This document shows, in pieces, positions 17,643 through 23,829 of a stretch of DNA of 46,273 nucleotides; the stretch's first letter is position 1, and each line of letters begins with the position of its first letter. Under the pieces are notes generated by a model. The model had not been told where the DNA came from and made no database searches. It saw nothing but the letters and a program-made list of their open reading frames with translations. Made by a program: the position numbers and the translations under genes. Origin of the DNA: SLID01 sp041667545 (GTDB lineage Bacteria; Omnitrophota; Gorgyraeia; Tantalellales; Tantalellaceae); NCBI GenBank assembly GCA_041667545.1, contig JBAYES010000010.1, forward strand, positions 1-46,273. The letters run 5' to 3'.

Positions 17643-17671
17643 AAACTATCATATTTGGAAGACCTTGTCAA
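17643..17671 (-). promoter_or_regulatory. Candidate rplM-rpsI promoter
   Basis: Minus-strand TTGACA (17671-17666) with a 17-bp spacer to TAGTTT (17648-17643). The -35 box is perfect and the -10 box weak. If used, transcription starts near 17636 and the transcript runs through the hairpin at 17627-17603 before rplM. Confidence 0.45.
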
Positions 17672-17708
17672 GCGATTTTGGACCGATACCCCGGGCCGAG
17701 GCGATTAC

Positions 17709-17879
17709 CTATTCTCCGACAACAGCCCGGTAAAGCGCTCTTACCTGATCTTTGTAATACGTCTCAAAAACATTACGTACTTCTTTTTTCGAGACCATTT
17801 TACAGTTCAGGTCTGCCATTCTTTTGTTGTCTCGCCTTCTTTCATTGATCGAGATACTGTGAGAATAGTTTTTCTTCAT
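17709..17879 (-). CDS. 56-aa unknown protein coupled to AbrB-like gene
   Basis: I do not recognise this protein. It starts MKKNYSHSISINERRR and ends YRAVVGE. It is rich in Lys and Arg, has no transmembrane segment, and has one Cys (C26 in DLNCKMVSKK). Its ATG overlaps the TGA of the upstream AbrB-like gene as ATGA and is preceded by an excellent GGGGGAGGT ribosome site with 7-nt spacing, strong evidence of translation. It sits where a toxin would be expected behind an AbrB/MazE-type antitoxin, but it is far shorter than MazF, VapC or similar toxins. It could be a small toxin, a co-regulator or a remnant. Existence as a gene is likely; function is unknown. Confidence 0.65.
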   Translation of the reverse strand: MKKNYSHSISINERRRDNKRMADLNCKMVSKKEVRNVFETYYKDQVRALYRAVVGE

Positions 17880-18052
17880 TGTTTTACCTCCCCCTCTTTT
17901 TTCGTAAAAGCCACGCTCCCGTCATCTTTAACAATGAACGCCACCTTATCCCGGCGGCGTATATCGAAATAATTCTGCAGCGCCTTGGGTATAAATATCT
18001 GCCCCCTGTCCGATACCGTAGAATAAAATTTGAATCCCCTTTTCTTGCGCAT
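17876..18052 (-). CDS. AbrB/MazE-fold (SpoVT-AbrB) DNA-binding protein
   Basis: Small swapped-hairpin transcription factor or antitoxin of 58 aa. The segment STVSDRGQIFIPKALQ, followed by a hydrophobic strand around DKVAFIV, is the SpoVT-AbrB pattern (usually xVTxKGQIxIPxxxR). The start at 18052 follows a GGAGGGGG ribosome site. A much longer in-frame extension runs upstream into repeat DNA and is rejected. Its stop overlaps the next ORF, giving a two-gene operon like a toxin-antitoxin or autoregulated regulator pair. The promoter at 18089-18117 is overlapped by repeated ACAAGTAT half-sites, the likely autoregulatory operator. Confidence 0.85.
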   Translation of the reverse strand: MRKKRGFKFYSTVSDRGQIFIPKALQNYFDIRRRDKVAFIVKDDGSVAFTKKEGEVKQ

Positions 18053-18074
18053 ATCCCCCTCCGACGAATATCGT

Positions 18075-18117
18075 GTAAGTACATAACAAGTATACAACAA
18101 GTATTTATACTTGTCAA
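18075..18117 (-). promoter_or_regulatory. Promoter plus phased operator array of the AbrB operon
   Basis: Minus-strand TTGACA (18117-18112), a 17-bp spacer and TATACT (18094-18089) form a near-perfect sigma-70-like promoter. Overlaid on it are ACAAGTAT half-sites at 18086 and 18097, a degenerate one at 18075 (all 11 bp apart, one helical turn), and the inverted half-site ATACTTGT at 18107-18114. The last makes an 8-bp inverted repeat with the 18097 copy (2-bp spacer). The sites cover the -35, the spacer and the -10, so a bound repressor would block polymerase. Confidence 0.8.
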
Positions 18118-18183
18118 ATTTTGATAAAAAAAAGGGCAGTAACATTTCAGTAGTTCGCGGAAAATTCCTATTCAGCCGCATAT

Positions 18184-18498
18184 GTAACATTTCAGTTATC
18201 CGCAGAAATGTAGCGTCCCAACGCCCGTCTTTGCGAACCCGCCTTCGGCGGGTGAAGCCCTTCGTATCGTGATAAATGCTATGGCTCAGGATTTCGGCAG
18301 ACTTGGCATAGGGCCGAAGCCCTTCGTTTCGTGGGAACATACGAGACTCAGGATTTCGGCAGACTTGGCATAGGGCCGAAGCAATCTCCCTCCGAAATAT
18401 TTTCATATTATGAGATCACTTCGTCGCCCTGTACCGTACGGTACAGGGCTCCTCGTGACGACGGCGTAGGATTCTACTGCAGATGACTGAGATGTTAC
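18184..18498. mobile_element. MITE-like element with 22-bp terminal inverted repeats
   Basis: The ends GTAACATTTCAGTTATCCGC and its inverted counterpart at 18477-18498 match at 19 of 22 positions. Inside lie two 62-bp tandem units (18254-18315 and 18316-18377), a CGCCTTCGGCG palindrome near 18240, and a perfect 22-bp palindrome at 18427-18448. There is no transposase. The inner half is an inverted near-copy of 94-340. With the neighbouring sequence it fills the 512-bp gap between the AbrB-like gene and truA, where no protein gene is seen. Confidence 0.7.
18427..18448. repeat. Perfect 22-bp palindrome inside the MITE-like element
   Basis: CCCTGTACCGT is followed immediately by its exact reverse complement. 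It lies between two inverted CTTCGTCGC- and GACGACG-type segments, so it forms the tip of a longer foldback. It may be part of the element's folding arm; a protein-binding role is not indicated. Confidence 0.7.
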
Positions 18499-18562
18499 AA
18501 AAGGACAGGCTACTTTATTCTCAACGTCTTTCCATAGAGAATAAAGTCGACTGTCCCCTTTT
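18499..18562 (-). terminator. Long hairpin just after truA
   Basis: Starting 2 nt after the truA stop, AAAAGGGGACAG pairs with CTGTCCTTTT (2-nt bulge). ACTTTATTCTC pairs exactly with GAGAATAAAGT, and the loop is 14 nt. On the minus strand it ends in TTTT, so it can act as the terminator of leuC-leuD-leuB-asd-truA. The GGGGACAG start also resembles the GGACAG repeats elsewhere in the window, so it may be a REP-type sequence used as a terminator. Confidence 0.6.
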
Positions 18563-18564
18563 GC

Positions 18565-19299
18565 CTAGTAACGAACCTTAAGAAGAAATAATCCCCTTGC
18601 CGGGGCGGTGGGACCCGCTTTTTTTCTGTCTTTCGACCTCAGTATCTTGGCCATGCTGCCGGGCGGAAGATACCCCCTTCCTATATCCACAAGAGTACCG
18701 GCGATATTACGGACCATATTGTAAAGAAAACCATCCCCTTCGATATCTACCCGTAACTGCCGGCCGGTCTTTCTGACTCGCGCCATAGTGATATTTCTAA
18801 TTGACGATCTTTCTTTTTTGTCACTTGCCTGAAAACATTTAAAGTCATGAGTTCCCGCCAGAAAACCGGCCTCAATATCCATAAGCCCGGCATCAAGGGG
18901 ATATGGTACCCTCCACACATATCTGTCGGAAAAGGGGTCTCTGGTCCTGCTGTTCACTATGCTGTATCTGTAAAGTTTGCTTTTAGCGTCGAACCTGGAA
19001 TGGAAATCAAGCGGAACTTCCTCTGACCTTTTTATCAAAATGTCCGCGGGAAGCACCGCGTTGAGAGCATCGGATATTTTGCTCACGGGGAAAACCGCGG
19101 AAACTTTAAAATTAGCCGTCTGGCCTTTAGCGTGAACTCCCGAATCGGTACGGCTTGCGCCATAAAGGGTATGATGGTGACCGAAGATCTTTAAAATAGC
19201 CTTCTCTATTTCTTGCTGTACCGTTCTTCCGTTCTTCTGCGACTGCCAGCCCTTGTAAAGCGTGCCGTCATAAGAAATAGTAAGTTTTATGTTCCTCAT
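18565..19299 (-). CDS. truA: tRNA pseudouridine(38-40) synthase TruA
   Basis: Isomerises uridine to pseudouridine at positions 38-40 of the tRNA anticodon arm. The 244-aa protein has the catalytic aspartate D52 in GASRTDSGVHAKGQ. Other family blocks are ISYDGTLYKGWQSQKNGRTVQ at the N terminus, FHSRFDAKSKLYRYSI, and GDGFLYNMVRNIAGTLVDIGRG near the C terminus. Length is typical. It lies 26 bp after asd as the last gene of the leu-asd-truA group and is followed by a hairpin. Confidence 0.96.
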   Translation of the reverse strand: MRNIKLTISYDGTLYKGWQSQKNGRTVQQEIEKAILKIFGHHHTLYGASRTDSGVHAKGQTANFKVSAVFPVSKISDALNAVLPADILIKRSEEVPLDFHSRFDAKSKLYRYSIVNSRTRDPFSDRYVWRVPYPLDAGLMDIEAGFLAGTHDFKCFQASDKKERSSIRNITMARVRKTGRQLRVDIEGDGFLYNMVRNIAGTLVDIGRGYLPPGSMAKILRSKDRKKAGPTAPARGLFLLKVRY

Positions 19300-19325
19300 C
19301 TATAGCCCTTCTGCCGTAGAGGTGT

Positions 19326-20372
19326 TTACCCGATAAGCTTCTCGGCTATCTGCACGGCATTAAGGGCGGCGCCTTTTCTAAGATTATCGGCCACTACCCA
19401 CATGTTTATCCCAAAGTTCACCGACATATCTTCTCTTATTCTCCCCACAAAAACATCGTCTTTGCCTTCCGCGTCTATAGGCATGGGGTACCGTAAGTTC
19501 TCGACATCATCTACCAGAGTTATCCCCGGAAAATTGCTCATTGCCTCAAGCGCTTCCGCCCGTGATATCTTGCCTTCGGTCTCCACATTGACGCTTTCCG
19601 AATGGGCATAATATACAGGCACTCTCACGCAGGTGGACGTTAGATTTATATCAGCCCGGCCCATTATCTTTCTGGTCTCATGGACCATTTTCATTTCTTC
19701 TTTCGTATAGAAGTTATCCGTAAAAACATCTATGTGCGGAATAACATTGTAAGCTATCTGATGGGGAAATTTATTTATCATCCCTTCGGGAGCTGTATGT
19801 TCGCCAATTCCGTAATGTGACTCCTTCTTGCTTATCCGCATGACCTGGGCTTCCATCTCGATAATGTTCTGTTGTCCCGCCCCTGAAACCGACTGGAACG
19901 TTGTTACCACCACTCTTTTCACTTTCTTTATCCGGTCGAGCGCTTTCAGCGGGAGAACCATCTGTATGGTGGAACAGTTCGGATTCGCTATGATACCTTT
20001 ATTAAGTTCAATGTCTTCCGGATTAACTTCGGGAACGACAAGCGGCACATCATCGTCCATCCTGAACGCGCTTGAATTGTCAACACAGACCGCTCCGGAT
20101 TCCACGGCAGAGGGCAGAAATTCTTTACTTCTTGACGCGCCGGCTGAAGCCAAGACGATGTCTATTCCCTTAAAAGCGTCTTTTGTGAGAACCTGTACAG
20201 GTATCTCCTTCCCGGCAAAAGACAGCTTTTTGCCTTCGGACCTTTCACTGGCAAGCAGCCTCAATTCGTCTATTGGAAAGCCCCTTTCCTCCAGTATCCA
20301 TAAGAACTGGCTTCCCACCGCTCCCGTAGCGCCCATTACCGCCACGTTATACTTATCTTTTTTCTTCAGCAT
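19326..20372 (-). CDS. asd: Aspartate-semialdehyde dehydrogenase Asd
   Basis: NADPH reduction of aspartyl phosphate to aspartate semialdehyde, the branch point for DAP/lysine, threonine and methionine. The 348-aa protein has VMGATGAVGSQFL for nucleotide binding, SAGASRSKEF, the catalytic cysteine C133 in NPNCSTIQMVLPLK, and the HTAPEG and HIDVFTD segments of the bacterial long class. A GGAGAG ribosome site precedes the ATG. It supplies DapA (5572-6438), encoded in a different operon. It is flanked by leuB and truA with gaps of 37 and 26 bp, so it is co-transcribed with leucine genes. Confidence 0.96.
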   Translation of the reverse strand: MLKKKDKYNVAVMGATGAVGSQFLWILEERGFPIDELRLLASERSEGKKLSFAGKEIPVQVLTKDAFKGIDIVLASAGASRSKEFLPSAVESGAVCVDNSSAFRMDDDVPLVVPEVNPEDIELNKGIIANPNCSTIQMVLPLKALDRIKKVKRVVVTTFQSVSGAGQQNIIEMEAQVMRISKKESHYGIGEHTAPEGMINKFPHQIAYNVIPHIDVFTDNFYTKEEMKMVHETRKIMGRADINLTSTCVRVPVYYAHSESVNVETEGKISRAEALEAMSNFPGITLVDDVENLRYPMPIDAEGKDDVFVGRIREDMSVNFGINMWVVADNLRKGAALNAVQIAEKLIG

Positions 20373-20409
20373 GAACTCTCCTTTATCATCTACCGCGTTT
20401 CAGCGCTCA

Positions 20410-21462
20410 TTAAAGGGCATCCACCACAAGGTCCCCTACTTCACTTGTAGAATAGCCCATTTTCCCGGCGGAAAGACTTTTAAGCTTTTTAGCGGTAACT
20501 TTCATGACCGCTTTCTCTATCATATCCGCGGCCTTACTTTCTCCGAGCGTATCAAGCATCATACCGCCCGCGCATATTGCCGCCAGCGGATTTATTACGT
20601 TCTTTCCTGTATACTTCGGCGCCGAACCGCCTATAGGCTCGAACATTGAAACCCCTTCAGGGTTTATGTTGCCGCCCGCGGCTATTCCCATTCCGCCCTG
20701 TATCATGGCGCCAAGATCGGTTATTATGTCACCGAACATATTGTCCGTCACTATAACATCGAACCATTCGGGGTTCTTCACCATCCACATACAGGTGGCG
20801 TCGACATGCGCGTACTCTCTCTTGATGTCTTTATAATCCTTTTCACCAACCTCATTAAACGCCCTTTCCCAAAGGTCGAACGCGTGCGTAAGCACATTGG
20901 TCTTTCCTACAAGCGTAAGCGTATTGTTCTTGTTCCTTTTTTTTGTGTATTCGAACGCGTAGCGTAAACATCTTTCCACTCCCTTGCGGGTGTTGACCGA
21001 AGTCTGTATCGCCACTTCGTCCTGAGTCCCCTTTTTCAGAGAACCGCCTGTCCCAGTGTAAAGACCTTCGGTATTCTCTCTCACCACGACAAAATCTACT
21101 TCTTGGGGGCCTTTGCCCTTTATGGGAGTCTCTACCCCGGGATAAAGTTTTACCGGCCTGAGGTTTATATACTGATCAAGAGCGAATCTAAGCGCGAGAA
21201 GAAGGCCTTTTTCAAGAATACCGGGCTTTACATCCGGATGTCCGATAGCCCCCAGATATATCGCGTCCATAGTTTTTAGTTCTTCAAGTACGCTTTGGGG
21301 AAGTATCTCGCCGGTTTTCTTGTAGCGTTCTCCTCCCAGATCGTACATTACCGTCTCATACTTGAACCCCGTCTTTCCGGCCGCGGCCTCAAGTACTTTC
21401 AATCCTTCTTTTATAACCTCAGGCCCTGTCCCGTCACCCGGGAGAACAGCTATCTTATACAT
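20410..21462 (-). CDS. leuB: 3-isopropylmalate dehydrogenase LeuB
   Basis: NAD-dependent oxidative decarboxylation of 3-isopropylmalate in leucine synthesis. The 350-aa beta-decarboxylating dehydrogenase begins VLPGDGTGPEVIKEGLKVL. It has the substrate helix ALRFALDQYINLRPVKLYPG, VVRENTEGLYTG, the catalytic K in VGKTNVLTHAF, DNMFGDIITDLGAMIQGG, and the NAD-binding EPIGGSAPKYTGKNVINP. The family also holds isocitrate, tartrate and homoisocitrate dehydrogenases; the adjacent leuD and leuC decide the call. The gap to leuD is 24 bp, with a strong GGAGGG ribosome site. Confidence 0.93.
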   Translation of the reverse strand: MYKIAVLPGDGTGPEVIKEGLKVLEAAAGKTGFKYETVMYDLGGERYKKTGEILPQSVLEELKTMDAIYLGAIGHPDVKPGILEKGLLLALRFALDQYINLRPVKLYPGVETPIKGKGPQEVDFVVVRENTEGLYTGTGGSLKKGTQDEVAIQTSVNTRKGVERCLRYAFEYTKKRNKNNTLTLVGKTNVLTHAFDLWERAFNEVGEKDYKDIKREYAHVDATCMWMVKNPEWFDVIVTDNMFGDIITDLGAMIQGGMGIAAGGNINPEGVSMFEPIGGSAPKYTGKNVINPLAAICAGGMMLDTLGESKAADMIEKAVMKVTAKKLKSLSAGKMGYSTSEVGDLVVDAL

Positions 21463-21486
21463 TTTCCCTCCATTCTTTTTTCTCGT

Positions 21487-21990
21487 TTAGTTTTTCAACT
21501 TTTTTATTCTTTTTTTAGCATATCCCATTAGACCGCCGCTCAGGATCATTTTATTGAGAAACTTGGGAAAAACTTCGGACTTGAAATGTTTCTTTTTCCC
21601 CGATCTGAGTATCTCTCCTTTCGCCGCGTCAACTTCAACCTTGTCCCCGCTTTTGAGCTCTTCTGCCGCTTCAGCGCTGGTAAATATCGGAAGACCTATA
21701 TTAATGGCGTTCCTGTAAAATATCCGCGCAAAACTTTTAGCTATAATGCATGATATCCCGAACGCTTTTATGGCTATGGGGGCATGCTCCCTGGAAGATC
21801 CGCATCCAAAATTCTCCCCCCCCACAATTATGTCTCCTGCCGCAGCCTTGTTGACGAACTTAGGATCAGCATCTTCCATGCAATGCGCGGCCAGTTCCTT
21901 CGGATCCGACGTATTTAAATATCGCGCCGGTATTATTTCGTCGGTATTGATATCATTCCCGAACTTATGCACTTTTCCTTTAAACTTCAT
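21487..21990 (-). CDS. leuD: 3-isopropylmalate dehydratase small subunit LeuD
   Basis: Swivelling domain of isopropylmalate isomerase, partner of LeuC. With the ATG at 21990 it is 167 aa; a GTG two codons upstream lies inside the AGAGGTG ribosome site and is unlikely. Family motifs are KFGNDINTDEIIPARYL at the N terminus, GENFGCGSSREHAPIAIKA for substrate binding, and KSFARIFYRNAINIGLP. The short length fits the archaeal/thermophile (HacB-like) class rather than the enterobacterial one. Located between leuC (57 bp) and leuB (24 bp). Confidence 0.95.
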   Translation of the reverse strand: MKFKGKVHKFGNDINTDEIIPARYLNTSDPKELAAHCMEDADPKFVNKAAAGDIIVGGENFGCGSSREHAPIAIKAFGISCIIAKSFARIFYRNAINIGLPIFTSAEAAEELKSGDKVEVDAAKGEILRSGKKKHFKSEVFPKFLNKMILSGGLMGYAKKRIKKLKN

Positions 21991-22047
21991 ATTCACCTCT
22001 TTGTTGTACCATTACTTTTTCTTCAGCAGTCTTGAACCGCATCAGCA

Positions 22048-23328
22048 TTATATTTCGGACGGGTGGGCGATGCAGCCCTTGACTGCTGAAGCGGCTGCTA
22101 TCGCGGGATTCGCAAGATAAATGAGACTCTTGGGATGCCCCATACGTCCTACAAAGTTCCTGTTCGTCGTCGCCACCGCCACTTCCCCCTCGAAAAGTAT
22201 TCCCATGTGACCGCCAAGACACGGACCACAGCTTGGCGTACAAAATGTGCCGCCGGCTTTCACAAAGATCTCGGCATATCCCTCTTTTACAGCATCCGCA
22301 TAAACATCCTGTGTCGCAGGTATAACTATGAGCCTCACCCCCGGATTGACTTTCTTTCCTTTGAGCACCGAAGCCGCGATCTTCATGTCGCTTATCCTGC
22401 CGTTGGTGCAGGAACCGACCACGACCTGATCTACCTTGACATTTTTGTAACTGGAGACCGGTTTCCCGTTCGACGGAAGATTGGGTGAGGCCACAAAAGG
22501 TTCAAGCTTCGAAACATTGTATTCCCTTACCTCTGAATAGACCGCGCCCTTATCGCTTTTAACGGCTTTGAAACTTTTTCTAGCGGGTTTATATTTCTTA
22601 ATCGCGGCTTTTACATATTTTTCGGTTATCTTATCTGCCGGTATTATCCCGTTCTTGGCCCCGGCCTCAACCGCCATGTTACATATGCTGAAACGGTCGT
22701 CCATATCCAGATATTGCAGTGCATCACCCTCGAATTCCAGAGCTTTGTAAAGCGCTCCGGAAACACCAAGGTCGGCTATTACTTTCAATATGAGATCTTT
22801 CCCTCCCACCCATTTTCGCGGTTTTCCCGTAAAGACTATCTTTATGGTTTCAGGCACCTTGAGCCAGCATTCTCCAAAAGCCATGGCAAAGGCGAGATCC
22901 GTAGACCCGACACCGGTAGCAAAAACCCCTACCGCGCCATGCGTACATGTATGCGAATCGGCTCCTATCATCAGATCCCCTGGTAGAACTAACCCTCTTT
23001 CGGGAAGAAGTGCGTGCTCTACGCCCATATCACCGAGTTCAAAATAATTCTCAATTTTGAACTCTTCCGCGAAATCCTTGAGTATGCGAGCCTGGTTGGC
23101 GCTTCTCATATCTTTGGCCGGCAAAAAATGGTCCGGAACAAGTACCACTCTTTTATTGTTAAAAACCTTTGATAAACCAAGCTCCCGGAATTCCTTTATC
23201 GCTATGGGACTTGTAACGTCATTGCCCAGACAAATATCCACATTCGCCATGATAAAGTCGCCCGGAGCGATACTTTTCAACCCTTTAGTATGAGATAACA
23301 ATATTTTTTCGGTTACTGTGTGGCCCAT
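22048..23328 (-). CDS. leuC: 3-isopropylmalate dehydratase large subunit LeuC
   Basis: [4Fe-4S] aconitase-fold subunit that isomerises 2- to 3-isopropylmalate with LeuD. The 426-aa length marks the short (archaeal or HacA-like) class. Cluster cysteines are C307 in VVGSCTNGRISD, and C367 and C370 in TPSCGPCLGG. GADSHTCTHGAVGVFATGVGS and MAFGECWLKVPETI are substrate and cluster shell motifs. An AAGGAG ribosome site precedes the ATG, and it is first in its operon behind a candidate promoter at 23415-23443. leuA is not in the window. Homoaconitase is the alternative, made less likely by the neighbouring leuB and by the DAP route to lysine. Confidence 0.94.
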   Translation of the reverse strand: MGHTVTEKILLSHTKGLKSIAPGDFIMANVDICLGNDVTSPIAIKEFRELGLSKVFNNKRVVLVPDHFLPAKDMRSANQARILKDFAEEFKIENYFELGDMGVEHALLPERGLVLPGDLMIGADSHTCTHGAVGVFATGVGSTDLAFAMAFGECWLKVPETIKIVFTGKPRKWVGGKDLILKVIADLGVSGALYKALEFEGDALQYLDMDDRFSICNMAVEAGAKNGIIPADKITEKYVKAAIKKYKPARKSFKAVKSDKGAVYSEVREYNVSKLEPFVASPNLPSNGKPVSSYKNVKVDQVVVGSCTNGRISDMKIAASVLKGKKVNPGVRLIVIPATQDVYADAVKEGYAEIFVKAGGTFCTPSCGPCLGGHMGILFEGEVAVATTNRNFVGRMGHPKSLIYLANPAIAAASAVKGCIAHPSEI

Positions 23329-23414
23329 CTTTTCTCCTTATCTTGTGTCCGGCATTTACAAAAACGTATTAAAAGGCCTATTCCCCCCCGAAGAGATTGC
23401 TTCTTTGAGGTGTC

Positions 23415-23443
23415 AGTTTACCAAATTTTATATCCAAAATCAA
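23415..23443 (-). promoter_or_regulatory. Candidate promoter of leuC-leuD-leuB-asd-truA
   Basis: Minus-strand TTGATT (23443-23438), a 17-bp spacer and TAAACT (23420-23415). Each box matches 4 of 6 consensus bases. The leader to leuC would be about 80 nt. I see no leucine-rich leader peptide or clear attenuator in it. Confidence 0.45.
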
Positions 23444-23463
23444 TTGAGTTATTCGTGAAAAGG

Positions 23464-23499
23464 GGGACAGGTGTAGATTCAAATTGAGAACCGTCCCTG
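23464..23499. repeat. Single capped unit of the 23-bp repeat family
   Basis: GGGACAGGTGTAGATTCAAA followed by TTGAGAACCGTCCC nearly repeats the capped last unit at 463-495. Outer GGAC/GTCC pairing is kept, while the inner stem is weakened because GATTC replaces GGTTC. It ends 6 bp before structured element copy A. Confidence 0.65.
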
Positions 23500-23505
23500 G
23501 GCTAA

Positions 23506-23648
23506 ACAGCAGGAAGGGTATGTGGGAGCACTGGAGCGGATTCGCCGCCGAATAGGATAAAAATGTTCTGTCTTTCTGCTGCGCACACCGCGATGGTGAA
23601 AATAACAGGCGAAGCCGCGAAGCGCGCAGCGCATGCCCTTCCTGCTGT
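23506..23648 (+). ncRNA. Structured element, copy A (candidate RNA)
   Basis: A 143-nt element closed by a 19-bp stem: 23506-23524 (ACAGCAGGAAGGGTATGTG) with 23630-23648, including U-G wobbles if transcribed from the plus strand. Inside are blocks conserved in all three copies: CGCCGCCGAA, AGGATAAAAAT, a short hairpin (CACC/GGTG here), AAAATAACAGG and CGCGCAG. Copy B (25234-25376) has the same length with few changes; copy C (34702-34850) has a different stem sequence with compensating changes. I do not recognise it as a known RNA class. It could be a structured RNA gene, or a MITE whose folded form is selected. Confidence 0.55.
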
Positions 23649-23677
23649 AAGTCAACCCGCATATGATAATACTGCGG

Positions 23678-23759
23678 GGACAGGTGTGGGATTGAGATGG
23701 GGACGGGTGTAGGTTTGAGTTTGGGACAGGTGTAGGTTCAAATTGAGAACCGTCCCTGG
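23678..23759. repeat. Three tandem 23-bp repeats with capping hairpin
   Basis: Units start at 23678, 23701 and 23724. The last folds as GGAC, 7-nt bulge, GGTTC, 7-nt loop, GAACC, GTCC, the same arrangement as at 463-495. It lies between structured element copy A and the promoter of the GT39-like gene. Confidence 0.7.
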
Positions 23760-23779
23760 ATATGACTTGGATATGATCC

Positions 23780-23808
23780 TGTACAAACAAAACTCCCTCG
23801 GGTATAAT
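23780..23808 (+). promoter_or_regulatory. Candidate promoter of the GT39-like gene
   Basis: TGTACA (23780-23785), a 17-bp spacer and a perfect TATAAT (23803-23808), 21 bp before the ATG at 23830. The short leader matches a start near 23815. A GGAGA ribosome site (23818-23822) would be very close to the transcript start. Confidence 0.55.
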
Positions 23809-23829
23809 GCGGTATCCGGAGAAAATACA

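Larger units (their letters stand above)
23329..23829. other. Divergent intergenic region packed with repeats
   Basis: This 501-bp region separates leuC (minus) from the GT39-like gene (plus). It contains the candidate leuC promoter (23415-23443), a single 23-bp-family repeat (23464-23499), structured element copy A (23506-23648), three further 23-bp units (23678-23759) and the candidate promoter of the plus-strand gene (23780-23808). Open frames across it are not conserved in copy C of the element and are not taken as genes. Confidence 0.7.

Noticed and set aside
17622..17972. Plus-strand 116-aa open frame
   Set aside because: It is antisense to the coupled 56-aa ORF and the AbrB-like gene, lacks a ribosome site and has no recognisable motifs.
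18053..18406. 118-residue N-terminal extension of the AbrB-like protein
   Set aside because: The extension runs through the MITE-like repeat and the promoter-operator region. The internal ATG at 18052 has a strong ribosome site and gives the family-sized protein.
23378..23662. Antisense open frames across copy A (and 25256-25441 across copy B) sharing similar peptides
   Set aside because: The peptides match only because the DNA is nearly identical. The frame is not kept in the diverged copy C, while base pairing is.
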